Assembly: GCA_037128595.1 (NCBI GenBank)
Contig: JBAXWB010000025.1
Coordinates: forward strand, 1-64,000
From: a bacterium
GTDB lineage: Bacteria; Verrucomicrobiota; Kiritimatiellia; CAIKKV01; CAITUY01
DNA length: 64,000 bases
Reading direction: 5' to 3'
The position numbers were made by a program, and so were the translations under genes. This document shows positions 31,198 to 39,931 of the stretch, piece after piece. Below the pieces are notes generated by a model. It was given only the letters and a program-made list of their open reading frames with translations, did no database searches and was not told where the DNA came from. Each line of letters begins with the position of its first letter. Position 1 is the stretch's first letter.

Positions 31198-32441
31198 ACG
31201 TGCTCCTTCGCCATGCGGGCCGCACCCAGAAGGGGATTGGCCTTGGTACGAACGAGCTTGGCGCCCAGGGCGTCCGACACGATCTTCCGCCAGAGCGGTT
31301 GCAGGCTTCCCCCGCCGGCGGCCAGTACTTCGCGTCCTTTTAGATCCAGATCCAGCCGCTTTACCAACTCCGCCATCCGGCGGCTGAGTCCCTCAAGAAT
31401 GGAGCGCGCCAGATCGGCCCGGGTATGGTGGAGCCCGAGGTTCGCCCAGTCCCCCTGCCCTGAGGCCAGCGCCGCATCAAACACCAGCCCGTGACTCCCG
31501 GCGGGGGCCGCTTGCGCCTCACGGAAGAACCCTGCATCATCGTGACACCCGGCCAACACCGTCTCAGCCCAGTTCACCACATTGCCGCCACAGCTGTCCG
31601 CCGCCATGCGATAGAACCGACCGCCGGGATAAGGCCCCCGGATCGTGCCCACCCGCGGCGGCGGCATGCGCCGGCAACAGGCATAGGCCACCTGCGCCGT
31701 GCCCAGGGTGATCAGGAGGGACTCTTTGGTATCCAGGCGGGCGGCATAGCCCCCCGCCGTCTGATCGTTCCCGGCCAACACCACCGGAATGCCAGCCTTA
31801 AGCCCGAACCGGCTTGCCGCGGAGGCGGTCTGCGCGGCCACCTCTCCAATAGGGATCACCTTCGACATCTGTTGCTCGCGCAAGCCGCACCCGCGCAGGG
31901 CTTCAGGCCACCAGCCCTTCAGCGGCAGGGAATAGAGGCCACTCATGGCGGCCATATTATTATCGGTAACCGTCTCGCCGGTCAGCAACATCAACACATA
32001 GGAGGGCAAGGCGATAGGCCTCATTTTGGCGCCGGGCTGTAAATGCCGGATCTGACTGAGCTGATGGGAAGGCCCCAGATTCCCGAAACTGGTATGTTCC
32101 CCAAACTCCGGCAGCTTCTGTTTCAGCTCCTCACAGGCGGCGGTGGAACGACGGTCCTGCCAGGAGAAAAACGGCCCCTTTGCCCGTCCACGCTCATCCA
32201 AGACCGTGAAGGTCTGGGCCTGACTGGTAATGGCGATGGCTTGAATGTCATGCGTGGCCACCCGGGCTGAGGCCAAGGCACCCCGCAGCGCCGTCTCCAC
32301 CACGGCGACATCGAGCTCAACCTGACCGCCCGCACCAAAACGATGGAGCAACCGATGCCCGCCGCCGCCGACCTCGCGCAGCCGACTGTCAAAAACCGCC
32401 GCCTTGAACGAGGTCGAACCCAAATCTATCGCCAGAATCAT
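31194..32441 (-). CDS. FGGY-family carbohydrate kinase
   Basis: The 415-residue kinase has both actin-like halves: ILAIDLGSTSFKAAVFD (2-18, phosphate 1) and ITLGTAQVAYACC (phosphate 2, about 251-263), with AGNDQTAGGYAARLDTKES between. ADSCGGNVVNWAETVL and VLAAGGGSLQPLWRKIVSDA (adenosine motif, about 372-391) follow. FGGY kinases phosphorylate ketoses, polyols or sugar acids such as xylulose, gluconate or glycerol. It is shorter than xylulokinase (about 480-500). It starts two bases after the ceramidase-like gene and overlaps the CBM9 gene, which places it in one operon; substrate unknown. Confidence 0.92.
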   Translation of the reverse strand: MILAIDLGSTSFKAAVFDSRLREVGGGGHRLLHRFGAGGQVELDVAVVETALRGALASARVATHDIQAIAITSQAQTFTVLDERGRAKGPFFSWQDRRSTAACEELKQKLPEFGEHTSFGNLGPSHQLSQIRHLQPGAKMRPIALPSYVLMLLTGETVTDNNMAAMSGLYSLPLKGWWPEALRGCGLREQQMSKVIPIGEVAAQTASAASRFGLKAGIPVVLAGNDQTAGGYAARLDTKESLLITLGTAQVAYACCRRMPPPRVGTIRGPYPGGRFYRMAADSCGGNVVNWAETVLAGCHDDAGFFREAQAAPAGSHGLVFDAALASGQGDWANLGLHHTRADLARSILEGLSRRMAELVKRLDLDLKGREVLAAGGGSLQPLWRKIVSDALGAKLVRTKANPLLGAARMAKEHV

Positions 32442-32443
32442 CG

Positions 32444-33787
32444 TCAGCCTTTCTCCGGCCGCACCGCGGCCACCCGTTCGCCCAACGCCAGAGCCGTCTT
32501 TACCAGAACGGATCCGGCCGCAGGATCGAACACAGCGCTGGTCGCCTCATAGCCACCTGCCGCCAGCACTTCCGGCGTCACAACGTACCCCCGTAACTCC
32601 CCATTCACAAGGCTAACCACAAACGTCTTTGTTTTAGCCGCGTGCTTAATGGCAAGGGCGTATTCCGTGAAACATTCGCCCGGGATGCCCACCACGTCGA
32701 CCTCACCGATACGAATCAGCTGCACCTCAAGCGGGGCATATTCTGCCAGCGTGCGGGCGATATCCCCGGCGGCCTCCGACTTGGCCAGCGCCACGCCCCC
32801 TTCTGCACCGAAGATGGCGCACTCCGCGGTCCGGACTTCAGGGTGGGGCGCCCCTTCCGCCTTTAAGCGTGCAAATGTGGCCCGGTATTCATCCAACCGC
32901 GCCTGGGCGGCCTCCAGCGGCATGAGCGGACGGCGAGGCAAATCAACGGGCGTCAGAATGGCATCAAGCCGGGGTGAAGCAGACCAGGAGGATTCCGGGA
33001 TGCCCGCCAGCGACGAGGCCGCCGCGACCCCCAGTTTGCGACCCAACCGCTCCGCTTCGGCAAACGTCTGACCCTTGACAAAATACCGGGGACTCTGGTT
33101 CCCGCACGGGGCCGTGTGATACAGCACCGTCACGCCGTCGCCAAACCGCTCGCGCAGATGCAGCCGGGTGTAATGAGGGAAATCGGAAGACACCAGCTTG
33201 GAGTCCTCATGAAGCACGGTCGGGTGCATGCCATAGATCAGGGACACCGCCAACATCGACTTGGTGTCCGCATTCCGTACGGCCAGAATGCCGCACTCCG
33301 GATCGGTCACGCCATCGGCCGAGAGGCGATTACCGCCCACCCCGCGGGCATCCGCACTGGTCCAGGACACCTCGGCAGGGACGGCGGCCGTGGCGGCGGC
33401 AAACGCGGCCTCAACCACCTCATCCCCCACTTGGGTGAGATAGTCCGGATCAGGCTTACGCCCCAGGATATCCTGCCCCTCCGACATCGGACCACGTGTC
33501 ACCGGACCCGAATGGGTATGCGTGCAACTGATAAACACCCCTGACTCCGGAATTTTCAAGGCCTCGGCCACCCGTTTACGAATCAAGCGGGCCAACGGCG
33601 GGTCCAGAAAAAGCAAATCCAGGGCCACCAGTACCAACGTCTTTCCATTATTCTCCAGAAACAACGCCGAGGCCAGCAACGGATCATGGATGCCGGTGGA
33701 TACCCGCGCCACATGAGGATAGCCATATAAGGCCATGGCTTTAGTGGGACTGATGTCTCGAACTGCCGCACCTGCTTGCAATGTCAT
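32444..33787 (-). CDS. Neutral/alkaline ceramidase-like hydrolase (N-terminal domain type)
   Basis: The 447-residue product, started at the ATG at 33787 (AGAGGAA six bases upstream), matches the catalytic domain of neutral non-lysosomal ceramidases, which are zinc amidohydrolases. The zinc-binding ISCTHTHSGPVTRGPM segment is at about residues 88-103, with MALYGYPHVARVSTGIHDPL near the N-terminus. It lacks the C-terminal Ig-like domain of true ceramidases and has no signal peptide. Homologues in PVC sugar loci are annotated only by this domain. In this operon it may cleave an amide bond on an amino-sugar derivative rather than a sphingolipid; that is inference. Confidence 0.87.
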   Translation of the reverse strand: MTLQAGAAVRDISPTKAMALYGYPHVARVSTGIHDPLLASALFLENNGKTLVLVALDLLFLDPPLARLIRKRVAEALKIPESGVFISCTHTHSGPVTRGPMSEGQDILGRKPDPDYLTQVGDEVVEAAFAAATAAVPAEVSWTSADARGVGGNRLSADGVTDPECGILAVRNADTKSMLAVSLIYGMHPTVLHEDSKLVSSDFPHYTRLHLRERFGDGVTVLYHTAPCGNQSPRYFVKGQTFAEAERLGRKLGVAAASSLAGIPESSWSASPRLDAILTPVDLPRRPLMPLEAAQARLDEYRATFARLKAEGAPHPEVRTAECAIFGAEGGVALAKSEAAGDIARTLAEYAPLEVQLIRIGEVDVVGIPGECFTEYALAIKHAAKTKTFVVSLVNGELRGYVVTPEVLAAGGYEATSAVFDPAAGSVLVKTALALGERVAAVRPEKG

Positions 33788-33906
33788 AATCATTTCCTCT
33801 TAGAAAAATTGTGATGCCCCGCCTGAGTGATTTCCTGAACCCTGCTTCTGCAAGCCACATGTAATGTTTATTATCAACACGGTCAAACATAAAACAACAA
33901 AGCGGC

Positions 33907-35184
33907 TTAACTCTTTTTCGCCCTGGCCTTTTCTTCAAAGTCCCGGAGTTCCACCGGGGCGCCATTCTGCCGGCGCGACTGCTCGGCCGCGAAGGCCAGC
34001 AGGTGACTGTCGAGTGACATCTCCACCGAGGTCAGCATCGGGGACGCCCCGTTCGACTGGATGGCATCCACGAATCCGTCCATGATCATCCGGTCGCCCC
34101 CGGCATGACTCCCGCCCATGCCGGCCGGCGTAATCAGCGCTTCACGGAGCGGCTCAAAGGTGTAGGCCTTCACGACGCGCTCGGACAAGTCGAAATCAAT
34201 CTCCCCGTTGGTCAGACTGATCTTCGTCAGCCGCCGCCCCTTGGCATTATGACCCACCATGGCGAACGAGACCGTGAGCCCGCCCTCAAATTCCACATTG
34301 ACCGTCTGATGGTCCACCACATCGTTATCGCACCGGTAGACACACCGGCCAAACCGGTTGGTCTTCAACAGTTCCAGCAATTCATCCTTCCCCCGCACCA
34401 CCCCCATCTGCCGGATATAGGCGGGATCCGTATCCTCATTGAAATAGAGCTTCAGGACATTATACGGGCATGTGGCGGCCGCAGGACAGCCATCCAGGCA
34501 GTGCCGGGGTGCCCCCTGGGGCGCATGTTCAGGCCGGAACCAGGTCAATGAGCCGAAGGAGGAGACCCGGACTGGCCGCCTCCCGGTCAAATAGCACATC
34601 AAATCCATATCATGACAGCATTTGGCCAGAATCATGGGGGTCAGGCGGCTGGAATTGAAAAATCCCCGTACATACGAGTGGGCATAGTGGTGGTACGAGA
34701 GGTTCTCGCTCATCTGAATGGCCACCGCCTCCCCGTACCGTCCGGAATCGATCAACTCCTTGATCGTGGCATACCCCGTGACGTAGCGCAATTGATGACA
34801 CACCGCGAAGACCCGGTCGGATTTTCTGGCCGCATCCGTCACGGCCACCACTTCCTCCGCCGTCCTGCCCAGCGGTTTTTCAACCAGGACATGACAGCCC
34901 CGACCGATCGCCTGGACCACCGGATCCAGCCGCTGGTCCTCCACCGTGGCCACCACCACCGCCTCAATCTCCAGACCCGTGGCCGCGAAAAGCTCACCGG
35001 CACTCCGGAAACAGGCTAAGGCCGGGATTCCATGCTCTTGCGCAAAGGCCTTCCGCCGCGACTCATCCGGCTCCGCCACCGCCACAAACACCGCCCGGTG
35101 TGGCATCTTTTTGGCATACGCCCCAAAAATCCCCCGCCCGCGGTTTCCCGCCCCGATCAAGGCCATCCGTAAAGGTTTCGTCAT
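33907..35184 (-). CDS. Gfo/Idh/MocA-family oxidoreductase (2), with a Cys cluster
   Basis: A 425-residue member started at the ATG at 35184. The Rossmann motif is ALIGAGNRGRGIFGAYA (about 8-24); VLVEKPLGRTAEEVV carries the conserved Lys-Pro (about 98-112), and CHQLRYVTGYATIKELID follows. An insertion in the C-terminal domain contains HCLDGCPAAATCPYN (about 233-247), three Cys that might bind metal. Members with this feature occur in PVC sugar loci. It is the first gene behind the strong TTGACA promoter and heads the operon containing the ceramidase-like, kinase and CBM9 genes. Confidence 0.92.
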   Translation of the reverse strand: MTKPLRMALIGAGNRGRGIFGAYAKKMPHRAVFVAVAEPDESRRKAFAQEHGIPALACFRSAGELFAATGLEIEAVVVATVEDQRLDPVVQAIGRGCHVLVEKPLGRTAEEVVAVTDAARKSDRVFAVCHQLRYVTGYATIKELIDSGRYGEAVAIQMSENLSYHHYAHSYVRGFFNSSRLTPMILAKCCHDMDLMCYLTGRRPVRVSSFGSLTWFRPEHAPQGAPRHCLDGCPAAATCPYNVLKLYFNEDTDPAYIRQMGVVRGKDELLELLKTNRFGRCVYRCDNDVVDHQTVNVEFEGGLTVSFAMVGHNAKGRRLTKISLTNGEIDFDLSERVVKAYTFEPLREALITPAGMGGSHAGGDRMIMDGFVDAIQSNGASPMLTSVEMSLDSHLLAFAAEQSRRQNGAPVELRDFEEKARAKKS

Positions 35185-35243
35185 ATCATGCTCACTTTGT
35201 TCAGGCTTGATTAAGTGTTTTTCTGTGTACTGATTCTGTATCA

Positions 35244-35272
35244 ATTAGAGACTTCTTCCCCCATTTTGTCAA
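35244..35272 (-). promoter_or_regulatory. Strong promoter of the minus-strand sugar operon
   Basis: Minus strand: TTGACA (35267-35272), 17-base spacer, TCTAAT (35244-35249). It lies about 60 bases upstream of the Gfo/Idh (2) start. The divergent DeoR gene next to it is the obvious candidate repressor. Confidence 0.75.
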
Positions 35273-35330
35273 ACACCATTTATCCGCTTTATCAACTCCA
35301 GGGTCTTTGTTTTGGCCCTTTTGGCACTGG

Positions 35331-35430
35331 TTTCGACAGAGCGAAACCCTCCATTAAAAATTGAAATCATGAAAATATCAGGTGTTTTCAAAATGGAGGG
35401 ATGCGCTCCGTCGCATCCGGGGAGCCGAAA
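35331..35430. repeat. CCCTCCAT hairpin repeat between the divergent sugar operons
   Basis: GACAGAGCGAAACCCTCCAT (35336) is mirrored by AATGGAGGGATGCGCTCCGT (35393) around about 38 AT-rich bases. It takes up the middle of the 352-base intergenic region; the remainder holds the minus-strand promoter and the DeoR leader. Confidence 0.8.
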
Positions 35431-35536
35431 TAAGCCAAAAACAAAAGACTCTGGGCACGGCGGCTACTACAGCGATTCATCCTTTACACAGCTTTCACTG
35501 AATGTCATGTTTACGCAACACAGCACAGGATTAAAC

Positions 35537-36310
35537 ATGACACCACAAACCCGGCACTCACGAATAATGGACCTGCTCACCGCGCAGGGTGAAGCGCAGG
35601 TGGGCGAACTGGCCACCTCGCTCAAGGTCAGCGACATGACCATCCGGCGCGATCTGGACGCCCTCGCCCTGGCCGGGAAAGTGATCCGGACGCATGGCGG
35701 CGCGGCCTTGAACGGACGCGTCGTGTTTGACTTCCAATTCATGCAGCGCACGCAACAACACGAGGTTGCGAAGCGGCAGATCGCGGAGATGGCGGCCAGC
35801 CTGGTTCAGGACGGACAATCGGTGCTGCTGGACTCCGGAACGACCACCCTGGCGGTGGCCCATGCGCTCAAGTCCAAAAAGCGCCTGACGATCATCACCA
35901 CCTCGCTCCCCATCGCCTCGGAACTCCAGAGCTGCGGGCATATTGACCTGATTCTGCTGGGCGGAGCCCTGCGGCGGGAAGCCCCCGACCTGATCGGCCC
36001 CCTCACCGAAAGCAACCTGGAACAGCTTAAGGCGGATATCACCTTCATCGGCGCCGACGCCGTGGATAGCCAGGGAAACTGCTACAATCAGTCCATGGCG
36101 GTCGCGCGGATGCTGGCCCGTATGGCCACCGCCGCGCGCGAGGTGTATGTGGTGGCGGACAGCCATAAAGTCGGCGAGACCGCCCTCTCCCGCTTCGGCA
36201 CCCTGAAGGGCTGGAATGGCCTGATCACCGACCGTGCCCTCTCCTCCACCCAGGCGGCCGCGCTGAAACGGGCCGGCTGCACGGTCATCCAACCTCCCAA
36301 AGCCTTTTAA
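35537..36310 (+). CDS. DeoR-family transcriptional regulator
   Basis: The 257-residue repressor starts at the ATG at 35537 (ACAGGA upstream). The N-terminal HTH of DeoR proteins is clear: RHSRIMDLLTAQGEAQVGEL and VSDMTIRRDLDALALAGKVI, followed by RTHGGAAL. The C-terminal sugar-phosphate sensor of the DeoRC fold contains VLLDSGTTTLAVAHAL and ITTSLPIASEL, LLGGALRREAPDLIGPLTE and FIGADAVD. DeoR repressors respond to phosphorylated sugars, which fits the kinase and NagA/NagB-like genes in the divergent operon. It probably controls both directions. Confidence 0.95.
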   Translation: MTPQTRHSRIMDLLTAQGEAQVGELATSLKVSDMTIRRDLDALALAGKVIRTHGGAALNGRVVFDFQFMQRTQQHEVAKRQIAEMAASLVQDGQSVLLDSGTTTLAVAHALKSKKRLTIITTSLPIASELQSCGHIDLILLGGALRREAPDLIGPLTESNLEQLKADITFIGADAVDSQGNCYNQSMAVARMLARMATAAREVYVVADSHKVGETALSRFGTLKGWNGLITDRALSSTQAAALKRAGCTVIQPPKAF

Positions 36311-36336
36311 CCACAACAAACGAAAGACACCTCCTT

Positions 36337-37137
36337 ATGCGCAACCAAATTCGATTTTTATTCCCGGAGGGCAGACCGAAGGCCCTGACATTCAGCTATG
36401 ATGACGGCAATATCGCCGATCGCCGCCTGGTCGAAGTGTTCAACAAATATAAGGTTAAAGGCACTTTTCACCTGAACAGCGGCACGCTGGGCCACAACGC
36501 CAATGTGCTGGCACCCGAGGAAGTGGCCGCGCTTTTTCAGGGGCATGAGATCTCCTGCCACAGCGTCACCCATCCCTTCCTGGAGCGGATCAGCCGGACG
36601 GAAGTGCTGAGGGAGATGCTCGATGACCGGCTGGCGCTGGAAAAAATCGCCGGATACCCGGTGCGCGGCATGTCCTATCCGTTCGGCACCTATAGCCGGG
36701 AAGTCATAGACATCCTGAAAAGCCTGGACATCGTCTATGCCCGAACCGTCCAGAGCACCGGACGGTTTACATTACCCGACCATTTCCTGGAATGGCACCC
36801 GACGTGTCATCATAAAGACAACTTACTGGACCAAGCGGCAAAATTCAAAGCCACCCCCTACCCCTTTTCGGTATTTTATGTATGGGGGCACAGTTATGAA
36901 TTCAACCGGGACAACAACTGGGATCTGATAGAGACCTTTTGCGCCAAGATGGCTGACGACGACTCGATCTGGCACGCCACGAATATCGACATTTATGATT
37001 ATGTGACCGCCCTGAAACGGCTGGAATTCTCCGCCGACAGTACGCTCGTCAAAAACCCGAATGGGATTCCCCTCTGGCTGAGCGTCAATGGCGCGACCGT
37101 CCAACTATTACCAGGGGAATTAAAGAACATCCGCTAG
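36337..37137 (+). CDS. Polysaccharide deacetylase family protein
   Basis: This NodB-homology (CE4) protein has 266 residues and no signal peptide. The first motif is TFSYDDGN (about 18-25), with the catalytic and metal Asp pair, and the second is SCHSVTHPFLERIS (about 73-86), with the two zinc His. MSYPFGTYSREVIDIL corresponds to motif 3. CE4 enzymes remove acetyl groups from GlcNAc-containing or related glycans; a cytoplasmic copy suggests action on short oligosaccharides or a small amide. It follows the DeoR gene by 26 bases. Confidence 0.9.
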   Translation: MRNQIRFLFPEGRPKALTFSYDDGNIADRRLVEVFNKYKVKGTFHLNSGTLGHNANVLAPEEVAALFQGHEISCHSVTHPFLERISRTEVLREMLDDRLALEKIAGYPVRGMSYPFGTYSREVIDILKSLDIVYARTVQSTGRFTLPDHFLEWHPTCHHKDNLLDQAAKFKATPYPFSVFYVWGHSYEFNRDNNWDLIETFCAKMADDDSIWHATNIDIYDYVTALKRLEFSADSTLVKNPNGIPLWLSVNGATVQLLPGELKNIR

Positions 37138-37299
37138 TAAGGAAGCCCGGACGCCGGGTCCGGCCTCCTTCCTGATTTGAAATGCACCTCGATAACTTTT
37201 CTATTTACACTCCGGCTCCTCAATGTTAGCTTCTCACACAGATTCACATATTCGAACATTTTGAAACTGACCGCCAAACACGACAACAAAGGAAACCGC
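37138..37299. other. Intergenic hairpin after the deacetylase gene
   Basis: GGAAGCCCGGACGCC and GGTCCGGCCTCCTTCC (37141-37172) form a strong stem directly after the stop codon, but no T-run follows, so it is not a convincing terminator. The rest of the gap has no recognised feature except AAAGGA before the aminotransferase ATG. Confidence 0.5.
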
Positions 37300-38676
37300 A
37301 TGAGCAAGACGACGAACAGTAACTGGGCACATGTTGATCTCACCAAGTATCCGAACATGAAGGTCCCCGCACCGGGCCCGGAATCCAAAAAATGGCACGA
37401 GCGGTGTACCAAGTATTTCAAGGGATTGAGCGGCCAGGTGAAGTTGTTCCCCGTGGCGTTCGAATCGGGCCACGGCTGCACCCTCAAGGATGTGGATGGC
37501 AACGAGTATATCGATTTCTCCTCCGGCATCTATGTCACCACGCTCGGGCATTGCCACCCCAAAGTCACCGAGGCCGTCCAAAAACACGCCGGCACGCTGA
37601 TGAATGCGCATGACTTCACGACCCCGATCAAGGCGCAGCTGATGGAAAAGATGGCGGCCACCCTGCCGGGCGACTTGAAAGGCTTCCAGATCTATGACTG
37701 CGGTACCGCCGCGGTGGAGGCCGGGTTGCGCGTCTGCCGCGCCGCCACGGGCAAGACGGAACTGATCTCCGGCTTCGGCGACTTCCATGGCAAAACCTAT
37801 GGCGCCGTGTCGCTGGCGGAGTTCCGGGACCCGGCCTATGGACCGGTGCGCGCCCCGGGGAGTCATCTGGTCCCCCGCCCGAATCCCTACCGCCCCATGT
37901 GGACCAAGGCGGACGGGACGATCGACACCGACAAATATATCGCCTTTTATGACGAATACATCGGCCGGGCCACGGTCAACAATGTGGCCGCCTTCGTTAT
38001 GGAGCCGATCCAGGGTTGGGGCGGATCCATCATCCCCCCGGATGACTTCTTCCCGAAACTGCGCAAGTTCTGCGATGACCGCAAGATCCTGCTCATGGCG
38101 GATGAAGTCCTGACCAGCATGGGCCGTACCGGCAAATGGCTGGCCATGGAACATTGGGGCGTACTGCCGGATATCGTGACCCTCGGCAAGGGCTTCGGCA
38201 ACGGCTTCCCCGTCACCGCCGTCGCGGTGCGCGAACCTTATAAGGAAGCCATTGAGAAGATTTCCGCCTCGTCCAGCTATGGGGGCAATCCCATGGCCTG
38301 TGCGGCCGCGCTGGCCTGCTTCGAGGTGATCGAGGAGGAGAATCTGCTGGCCCATGCCCTGCATCTTGAGGCGGTTGCGATGAAATACATGAAGCCCATG
38401 CTGGCACGCCACCCGATCGTCGGTGACGTCCGCGCCAAGGGGTGTCTCATGGGCATCGAACTGGTCAAGGACAAGGCGACCAAGGAGCCGCTGGATATCG
38501 CCGGCAAGATGGTTTACCAGAAGGCCTTCGCCAAGGGTCTGGCCTGGATCCCGGCCGGCCACATCCTGCGCATGAGCCCGCCCATCATCATGGAGGAAGA
38601 GGTCCTGCTGAAAGGGCTCCAGATGATCGAGGAAGCGATCGGCGAAACGGAAAAGGAACTCGGCTACGTCCGGTAA
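37300..38676 (+). CDS. Class III pyridoxal-phosphate aminotransferase
   Basis: The 458-residue protein, from the ATG at 37300 (AAAGGA upstream), is a GabT/OAT-type enzyme. Cofactor contacts are visible: YDCGTAAVEAGLRVCRAATG (phosphate loop, about 127-146), MEPIQGWGGSIIPP, LLMADEVLTSMGRTGKWLA (Asp binding the pyridine nitrogen, about 265-283) and VTLGKGFGNGFPVTAVAV, with the Schiff-base Lys near 300. It transfers an amino group between an omega-amino compound and a keto acid. In this locus it could remove or add the amino group of an amino sugar derivative; true substrate unknown. Confidence 0.94.
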   Translation: MSKTTNSNWAHVDLTKYPNMKVPAPGPESKKWHERCTKYFKGLSGQVKLFPVAFESGHGCTLKDVDGNEYIDFSSGIYVTTLGHCHPKVTEAVQKHAGTLMNAHDFTTPIKAQLMEKMAATLPGDLKGFQIYDCGTAAVEAGLRVCRAATGKTELISGFGDFHGKTYGAVSLAEFRDPAYGPVRAPGSHLVPRPNPYRPMWTKADGTIDTDKYIAFYDEYIGRATVNNVAAFVMEPIQGWGGSIIPPDDFFPKLRKFCDDRKILLMADEVLTSMGRTGKWLAMEHWGVLPDIVTLGKGFGNGFPVTAVAVREPYKEAIEKISASSSYGGNPMACAAALACFEVIEEENLLAHALHLEAVAMKYMKPMLARHPIVGDVRAKGCLMGIELVKDKATKEPLDIAGKMVYQKAFAKGLAWIPAGHILRMSPPIIMEEEVLLKGLQMIEEAIGETEKELGYVR

Positions 38677-38695
38677 CGCCTCAAAGGAGTACCTT

Positions 38696-39838
38696 ATGAA
38701 GACCATTCACTTCGGCATCATCGGTTGCGGCCTCATGGGCCGCGAATTTGCCAGCGCGGCCGCGCGCTGGTGTCATTTGACCGACATCGATGTACGCCCC
38801 GAAATCGTCGCGATCTGCGATAAGAACAAGGCGATCTGCGACTGGTATACCGGGAATTTCCCGGCCATCAAGCAGGTGACGGATGACTACAAGGCGCTGC
38901 TGGCCAACCCGGCGGTTGAAGTGGTCTATATCGCCGTGCCCCACAACCTGCATCAGGAGATGTATTGCGCCGCCATCGAGGCGGGTAAACACGTCATGGG
39001 CGAAAAGCCGTTCGGGATCGATAAACCCGCCTGTGATGCCATTATGGCCAGCCTTAAACGCCATCCGGATGTGATGGCGCGCTGTTCATCGGAGTTCCCG
39101 TTCTTTCCCGCCATGCAGAAGATCAGCGAGCTGATCGAAGCCAAGGCGTTCGGACGGATCATTGAGGTTAACACCGGCTTCCTGCATTCAAGCGACATGG
39201 ACGTCAACAAGGCGATCAACTGGAAGCGGATGATCCAGTTCAATGGCGAGTATGGCGTCATGGGTGATCTGGGCATGCATACCTGCCATGTCCCGTTCCG
39301 CGCCGGCTGGATGCCCCGCAATGTGCGGGCCATCCTCAGCGATATCGTCAAGGAACGGCCGGACGGCAAGGGCGGAAAAGTCCCCTGCCTGACATGGGAC
39401 AATGCAACCCTATTCTGTGAAGTCACGGATCCCGTCACCAACGAGCCCTTTCCCTGGACCCTCAAAACCCAGCGGATTGCGCCCGGCCAGCGGGACAACT
39501 GGTATGTCGAAATCCTCGGAACGGAAACCTCCGTCCGCTGGTCAAGCGCTCACGCCGACACCCTGGAAATTCTTGAGTATACCGGCGGCGAGCAGGCCTG
39601 GAAACAGGTCCAGACCGGCCACGAGACGGCCTTCAAGACCATTACCGGCGAGATTTTCCAATTCGGGTTCCCGGACTCGATCCTGCAGATGTGGGCGGCA
39701 TTCCTCTATGAACTCGCCCACGGGAAGCCGCTCAAGCGGTTTGCCGGCTGTGTGACCCCGGACGAAGCCGCCCTGAGCCACCGGCTCTTCACGGCCGCAC
39801 TGGAATCGCAGAAGCACCAGACCACCGTCAAGGTGTAG
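38696..39838 (+). CDS. Gfo/Idh/MocA-family oxidoreductase (3)
   Basis: The 380-residue enzyme follows an AAAGGAG site. Rossmann segment: HFGIIGCGLMGREFASAAAR (about 4-23). VEVVYIAVPHNLHQEMYCAA and GKHVMGEKPFGIDKPA (Lys-Pro motif, about 96-111) follow, and the C-terminal domain includes YGVMGDLGMHTCHVPFR, with catalytic Asp and His about 182-198. It is 19 bases after the aminotransferase gene, so both are probably co-transcribed. A redox step on the sugar that the aminotransferase handles is plausible, since keto-sugar aminotransferases often pair with such enzymes. Confidence 0.93.
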   Translation: MKTIHFGIIGCGLMGREFASAAARWCHLTDIDVRPEIVAICDKNKAICDWYTGNFPAIKQVTDDYKALLANPAVEVVYIAVPHNLHQEMYCAAIEAGKHVMGEKPFGIDKPACDAIMASLKRHPDVMARCSSEFPFFPAMQKISELIEAKAFGRIIEVNTGFLHSSDMDVNKAINWKRMIQFNGEYGVMGDLGMHTCHVPFRAGWMPRNVRAILSDIVKERPDGKGGKVPCLTWDNATLFCEVTDPVTNEPFPWTLKTQRIAPGQRDNWYVEILGTETSVRWSSAHADTLEILEYTGGEQAWKQVQTGHETAFKTITGEIFQFGFPDSILQMWAAFLYELAHGKPLKRFAGCVTPDEAALSHRLFTAALESQKHQTTVKV

Positions 39839-39839
39839 C

Positions 39840-39925
39840 AAGAAAGTTGTAAGTTCCGCGTGAAAAGTTCAAAGTTAAACGGCTTTCAACTTTGAACCCG
39901 GAACTTTCAACTCGGAACTCGGAAT
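39840..39925. repeat. AAGTTCAAAGTT-type inverted repeat
   Basis: AAAGTTCAAAGTTAAACGGC and CTTTCAACTTTGAACCCGG form a stem; GTTCCGCGTG and AACTCGGAACTCGG flank it. The family also occurs at 8782-8836, and its AACTCGGAACTCGG part recurs inside the M16C protease frame. Confidence 0.8.
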
Positions 39926-39931
39926 TTTTTT

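Noticed and set aside
37234-38706. 490-codon open frame opposite the class III aminotransferase gene
   Set aside because: Typical antisense frame in GC-rich coding DNA; it has His/Arg-rich composition and no recognisable motif, while the sense frame is a complete enzyme.
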